From Spirochaetaceae bacterium (GTDB lineage Bacteria > Spirochaetota > Spirochaetia > Treponematales > Breznakiellaceae), in NCBI GenBank assembly GCA_031284645.1, contig JAITXS010000107.1, positions 1 through 7,162 on the forward strand: a DNA stretch of 7,162 nt, written 5' to 3'. Position 1 is the first letter of the stretch; each line of letters starts with the position of its first letter. A program made the position numbers and the translations under genes. Below are positions 4,346 through 7,162 of the stretch, one piece after another. A model generated the notes under the pieces. That model was not told where the DNA came from. It was given only the letters and a program-made list of their open reading frames with translations, and made no database searches.

Positions 4346-6538
4346 CTATTTTCTTTTTATACCCAATATCGTTAAATCATCATATTGTTCATCTTCTGTT
4401 AAAGAAGAATAATACACATAGCTTGGATTGTCTATGGCTACTTCGGAATTTAATAAATAAGAAGAGTATCCGGTAAAATGTTTTTTTAGAAATTGATCGA
4501 CTTTTTTATCAGCCATGACCCGTGAACTTCTCCCTGCCCTCGGATCTTTACACAAGCGGAACACTTTTTCAACACTTACCAGTGCCATAATTACATCCTC
4601 AACACTTCCCGTACAAGAAGTAAAATCAAAACGATATTGCATATCGCCAAGCGGGTTATGATGTTTAGATAATATATATTCTCGTTTATTCATAACCGCA
4701 TTGACAATCTCTTCAACTCTTTCCGCCCCCAGTTCCTCGGTGTCTTGTCCGACAACATGGTTTCCATGCACCGTTCCGGGCGGCGCTCCGCCTTCTCCAC
4801 AGACAATCTCGGTAAAAGAACTGTTGCGGAATTTCCGTTTTGCTTCCTCTATGCCGTCAGTGTACAATAAAAGTACATCGTCCGGATCAAGCTGCAAGGA
4901 TTGGACGCTGTATCCGCAGCCAAAGGGAATAACGGAATTCGGCAAAGCGCCGACTGCCGGCGTCTGCGGCAATGAAATTACTTTTAGTTTATGCTCGGAA
5001 GCATCGTAGTAGCGGACAAGATTATCACCGGCATTACAGAAATGGACAAGGCCTGTTTCCGTGTCAAAAAGGCAAAGCGTAAATGCGGCAAAGCGCCCTT
5101 TAAAACCGAGCTGTTCAATAAAATCATTTATTTGATAGACCAGATCCTCAAGATGCACTCCTTTTGTCTTGATATGCCATCGTCTAAAATAGTTAATATA
5201 CATTGTGGCAATTTGAATCATAATAAGCGCGGCAGGAATTCCTTTACCGGCGACATCGCATTTCATGACAGCAAAAAAACGCCCGTCTAAATCACGGTAA
5301 TCAAAATAATCGCCGGAAACCCCTTTTGCCCCTTCATAATACCCAAAAAAATCTGCGTGTTCCGTCTCAAGAGAGCCTGTTGTCAATTTATTGCCGTCTT
5401 TGTCAATTTCAAGCGGAATAAACTGTTTCTGTATTTCTTTACCGATTAAAAGGTCTTTTGACGCCCGCGCAGCTTTAACAAGACCATGAGCCATTTCATT
5501 AATCGTATTACCCAAAATCCCGATTTCGTCATGGCTGTTCGCGATAATATCACGCCCGTCAAGCATGGATTTATCTTCGGTATCGCGTATATATTCAACA
5601 TGGCGCACAAGAGATCGGATCGGTAAAATAATCAGAAAAGCAAAAACAAACGCACCTACCGCCCCAATGACAATAGCGATAAGGGCAATAAGAGGAATAA
5701 TGATAAGTGTCGTTGAGCCTTCTTTCTTTACTGCCTCAACAACAGAGGCCGATGAAATTTCAAACCTGATCCAGCCCCGCACAAAAACATTGCTGCCGTT
5801 CTCACTAAACATAACAGGCTTATACAATGTGTATACAATGTTCTTTTGTTTTAATATGTTTATATTAAATTCGGGAAATGAATAAACCTGCGAACATAAC
5901 ATAGCCAGATAATACGAAATTTCTGCTTCTATTTCGTTCATGGTCACCCGAATTTTAGCAAGCCTCTCTTGCGCGGCTTTATCGTTGCGTCCGGCAAATA
6001 TATCGGCCTCGGCCTGAAGCTGGGTATTTCTTTTTACCATGACGTTCAACGCACTGTACGCTATTCTGTTCAGCCGGTTCTCTTCAAAATCAATAAACGC
6101 TTGAACGTTATCATTTAAGCGTGATACTCCGGGATAAAATTCTTCTGTATCTATCTTGGAGAGAATATCGGGGTCATTGCTTGCCCACACATAATCATTG
6201 GTGGAATTCTGTGCTGTACCAAATCCGGTAATCGTCACATAACTGGCCTCCGGTACCGCCCTAATTTGCATGGGAAGCATACCCAATTCCAACACATCAT
6301 TTGTCTTCAGATAAATTTGTGTGCTGACGGCAAGACTGTCCAGTAAAACATTAGCCCGATCCCAGAGACTTTTTTTTAAAGTTTTATTCTGAGCCTGCAT
6401 CATCATTATATAAAGCGGGATAGAAACCATCAGAACAACAATAATAACCAGCAAAATGGTGAAAGATGCAAGTTTTATACGTAAACCCACCCATCGTTGC
6501 CGAATTTTAAGAGCTTTGTTCTTTTTTATTGCCGGCAT
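4346..6538 (-). CDS. Membrane-anchored HAMP / SpoIIE-type PP2C serine phosphatase (RsbU-like)
   Basis: The 730-residue protein has a basic N-terminus, membrane segment 1 (about 23-45), an extracytoplasmic or periplasmic sensor region (about 46-275, with a helical stretch near 170-215), membrane segment 2 (about 277-305), a HAMP linker (about 300-355, LPIRSLVRHV and DEIGILGNTINEM) and a C-terminal SpoIIE/PP2C domain. Metal-site motifs are present: GVSGDYFDY (406-414, D410), CDVAGKGIPAALIM (427-440, D428), NAGDN (502-506), LLYTDGIEEA (557-566, D561) and YDDLTIL (719-725). Such proteins dephosphorylate anti-sigma-factor antagonists in partner-switching systems; no partner is in this window. Between TDG and DDL there are about 155 residues, longer than in typical RsbU proteins, suggesting an added subdomain. 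The ATG has a TGAGG Shine-Dalgarno four bases upstream (6543-6547) and a good promoter. It is the first gene of the minus-strand block. Confidence 0.92.
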   Translation of the reverse strand: MPAIKKNKALKIRQRWVGLRIKLASFTILLVIIVVLMVSIPLYIMMMQAQNKTLKKSLWDRANVLLDSLAVSTQIYLKTNDVLELGMLPMQIRAVPEASYVTITGFGTAQNSTNDYVWASNDPDILSKIDTEEFYPGVSRLNDNVQAFIDFEENRLNRIAYSALNVMVKRNTQLQAEADIFAGRNDKAAQERLAKIRVTMNEIEAEISYYLAMLCSQVYSFPEFNINILKQKNIVYTLYKPVMFSENGSNVFVRGWIRFEISSASVVEAVKKEGSTTLIIIPLIALIAIVIGAVGAFVFAFLIILPIRSLVRHVEYIRDTEDKSMLDGRDIIANSHDEIGILGNTINEMAHGLVKAARASKDLLIGKEIQKQFIPLEIDKDGNKLTTGSLETEHADFFGYYEGAKGVSGDYFDYRDLDGRFFAVMKCDVAGKGIPAALIMIQIATMYINYFRRWHIKTKGVHLEDLVYQINDFIEQLGFKGRFAAFTLCLFDTETGLVHFCNAGDNLVRYYDASEHKLKVISLPQTPAVGALPNSVIPFGCGYSVQSLQLDPDDVLLLYTDGIEEAKRKFRNSSFTEIVCGEGGAPPGTVHGNHVVGQDTEELGAERVEEIVNAVMNKREYILSKHHNPLGDMQYRFDFTSCTGSVEDVIMALVSVEKVFRLCKDPRAGRSSRVMADKKVDQFLKKHFTGYSSYLLNSEVAIDNPSYVYYSSLTEDEQYDDLTILGIKRK

Positions 6539-6596
6539 ATATCCTCATCTTGATTAAACGCTGAGATTCTCCGAGATAAAATCCTCTACCCTCGCT

Positions 6597-6625
6597 ATAA
6601 TAGCCCCCAAATGAAAGATTTTCAA
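6597..6625 (-). promoter_or_regulatory. Sigma-70-type promoter for the phosphatase gene and probable operon
   Basis: On the minus strand, TTGAAA (complement of 6620-6625) and TATTAT (complement of 6597-6602) are separated by exactly 17 bp, each matching the consensus at five of six positions. Transcription would start near 6590, giving a leader of about 50 bases that includes the Shine-Dalgarno sequence and ends at the ATG at 6538. It is the best promoter seen for the five-gene minus-strand block. Confidence 0.7.
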
Positions 6626-6713
6626 TATACCGCATCGGTTTTTGAAACATATCCCTATCCGGCGCAGGCTCTGCCCTTAAAGCACGTATTGCGGATATTC
6701 AACAATGACACTT

Positions 6714-6780
6714 GAGGAGCGGAAGCCGCCGGAACGTGGAGAGAAGCGCCCGGGGGAGGGTGCCGGAGACAGGGAGAGGC
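6714..6780. other. GC-rich, purine-rich patch of unknown origin
   Basis: The plus strand here is strongly G+C- and purine-rich (for example GGAGAGAAGCGCCCGGGGGA), in sharp contrast to the AT-rich DNA that follows from 6781. Only three G-tracts of three or more occur, so it does not meet the canonical quadruplex rule. Open frames through it (27 codons on plus from 6705; a short Pro/Leu-rich one on minus) look non-coding. It may be a remnant of a dispersed repeat. Confidence 0.45.
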
Positions 6781-6863
6781 ATCGATAATTCTTTTATTTT
6801 GAGATAGGTATATTAAGTTTTTGCCTATACATGCCGATAAAAGTATATATAAGGTGTCTTTTA

Positions 6864-7162
6864 GTGAAAAATATTCTCCCCAAAGTGCTTTTTTTTACTT
6901 TTTTTCTCTGCATGCTTACGTTTTTTTCGTACGCCGCTAATGTTTCATTTATGGTCATTGAAGTAGGATCAGGGACAAGCGGTTTAAAAAGAACGTATGA
7001 AGTTTGGGAAGACGGCATTTTGGAAGTCTTTTTTAACGCCGGACACATTATTTCAAACGCGCAAGTACAAAAAATACCCTTTTATCCGAATGCGGAATTG
7101 CCGGAAGAGGCTGTACGTGATTTCAGAGAAGCCGGTGAGGGGGGATCCGAGTATTTTATTAT
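6864..7162 (+). CDS. Secreted protein of unknown function, 3'-truncated by window edge
   Basis: Ninety-nine codons are visible and the frame is open to the last base. The GTG at 6864 is preferred: AAGGTG (6851-6856) is a good Shine-Dalgarno seven bases upstream, and the product then starts with a textbook signal peptide. This has Lys2 and Lys7, then a Phe/Leu-rich core at 8-21 (VLFFTFFLCMLTFF), then SYA-A, with signal peptidase I cleavage likely after residue 24 or 25. An in-frame ATG at 6831 would add 11 residues but lacks a ribosome site. Cys16 is within the core and lacks a convincing lipobox, so a lipoprotein is less likely. The mature part begins NVSFMVIEVGSGTSG and continues with YEVWEDGILEVFFNAGHIIS; I recognise no named domain. 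It is transcribed divergently from the phosphatase gene and is probably periplasmic or outer-membrane-associated. Confidence 0.85.
   Translation, partial: MKNILPKVLFFTFFLCMLTFFSYAANVSFMVIEVGSGTSGLKRTYEVWEDGILEVFFNAGHIISNAQVQKIPFYPNAELPEEAVRDFREAGEGGSEYFI

Larger units (their letters stand above)
6539..6863. other. Divergent intergenic region
   Basis: This 325-bp gap separates the phosphatase gene (minus) from the secreted-protein gene (plus). It holds the phosphatase leader and promoter (6539-6625), a mixed stretch with a 34-codon plus-strand frame (6611-6715) judged doubtful, a GC/purine-rich patch (6714-6780), and AT-rich sequence (6781-6863) that presumably includes the promoter of the secreted-protein gene. 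No tRNA, small RNA or riboswitch was recognised. Confidence 0.6.

Noticed and set aside
6821..6849. TTGCCT-N17-TATATA as the promoter of the secreted-protein gene
   Set aside because: Spacing is ideal, but transcription would begin near 6856, at the end of the AAGGTG ribosome site, leaving it largely untranscribed. The true promoter is probably further upstream and was not identified.
6831..6863. Upstream in-frame ATG at 6831 as start of the secreted protein
   Set aside because: There is no Shine-Dalgarno before it, and it would put 11 extra residues ahead of a well-formed signal peptide; GTG at 6864 fits better.
6794..7048. 84-codon minus-strand open frame
   Set aside because: It lies antisense to a plus-strand gene with a Shine-Dalgarno sequence and a clear signal peptide; its own translation has no recognisable feature.

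Overview
The window looks like chromosomal DNA of a spirochaete, most likely a Treponema or close relative. This rests on the protein 'flavour' rather than a marker gene: a Big2/FGE-sulfatase surface-type protein, a membrane-anchored HAMP/SpoIIE-type PP2C phosphatase, an alanine-rich helical protein, a stand-alone RlmK-type methyltransferase, and a secreted protein with a Phe-rich signal peptide. No rRNA, tRNA, CRISPR array, transposase or phage gene was recognised.

Layout. Bases 1-1311 (+) hold the 3' part of a gene for a protein with bacterial Ig-like (Big2) domains followed by an FGE-sulfatase/C-type-lectin-like domain; its start lies upstream of the window. Bases 1312-1619 are non-coding between convergent genes. 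They contain a degenerate tandem repeat (three copies, about 100 bp period), and each copy carries a G-quadruplex motif on the minus strand. Bases 6538 down to 1620 are a five-gene co-directional minus-strand block: SpoIIE-type phosphatase, alanine-rich helical protein, coaD, acyl-CoA thioesterase-like protein, RlmK-like rRNA methyltransferase. Gaps are 39, 98, 69 and 3 bp. A good sigma-70-like promoter (TTGAAA-N17-TATTAT) precedes the phosphatase. Bases 6539-6863 are a divergent intergenic region with that promoter and a GC/purine-rich patch. From 6864 (+) a secreted protein of unknown function runs off the window end.

The minus-strand block puts a transmembrane signalling phosphatase (probably feeding an anti-sigma-antagonist/partner-switch pathway whose partners are not here) ahead of housekeeping genes for coenzyme A synthesis, acyl-CoA hydrolysis and 23S rRNA methylation. 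Whether it is one transcript cannot be settled from sequence. The coaD leader has two crossing inverted repeats that could form alternative structures.

Points most worth a second look: the G-quadruplex tandem repeat; the C-terminus of the FGE-like protein, which resembles the variable region of a diversity-generating retroelement target (no reverse transcriptase or template repeat is visible); a (GA)7 microsatellite inside the coaD active-site motif together with an A9 run; and the coaD leader structure.
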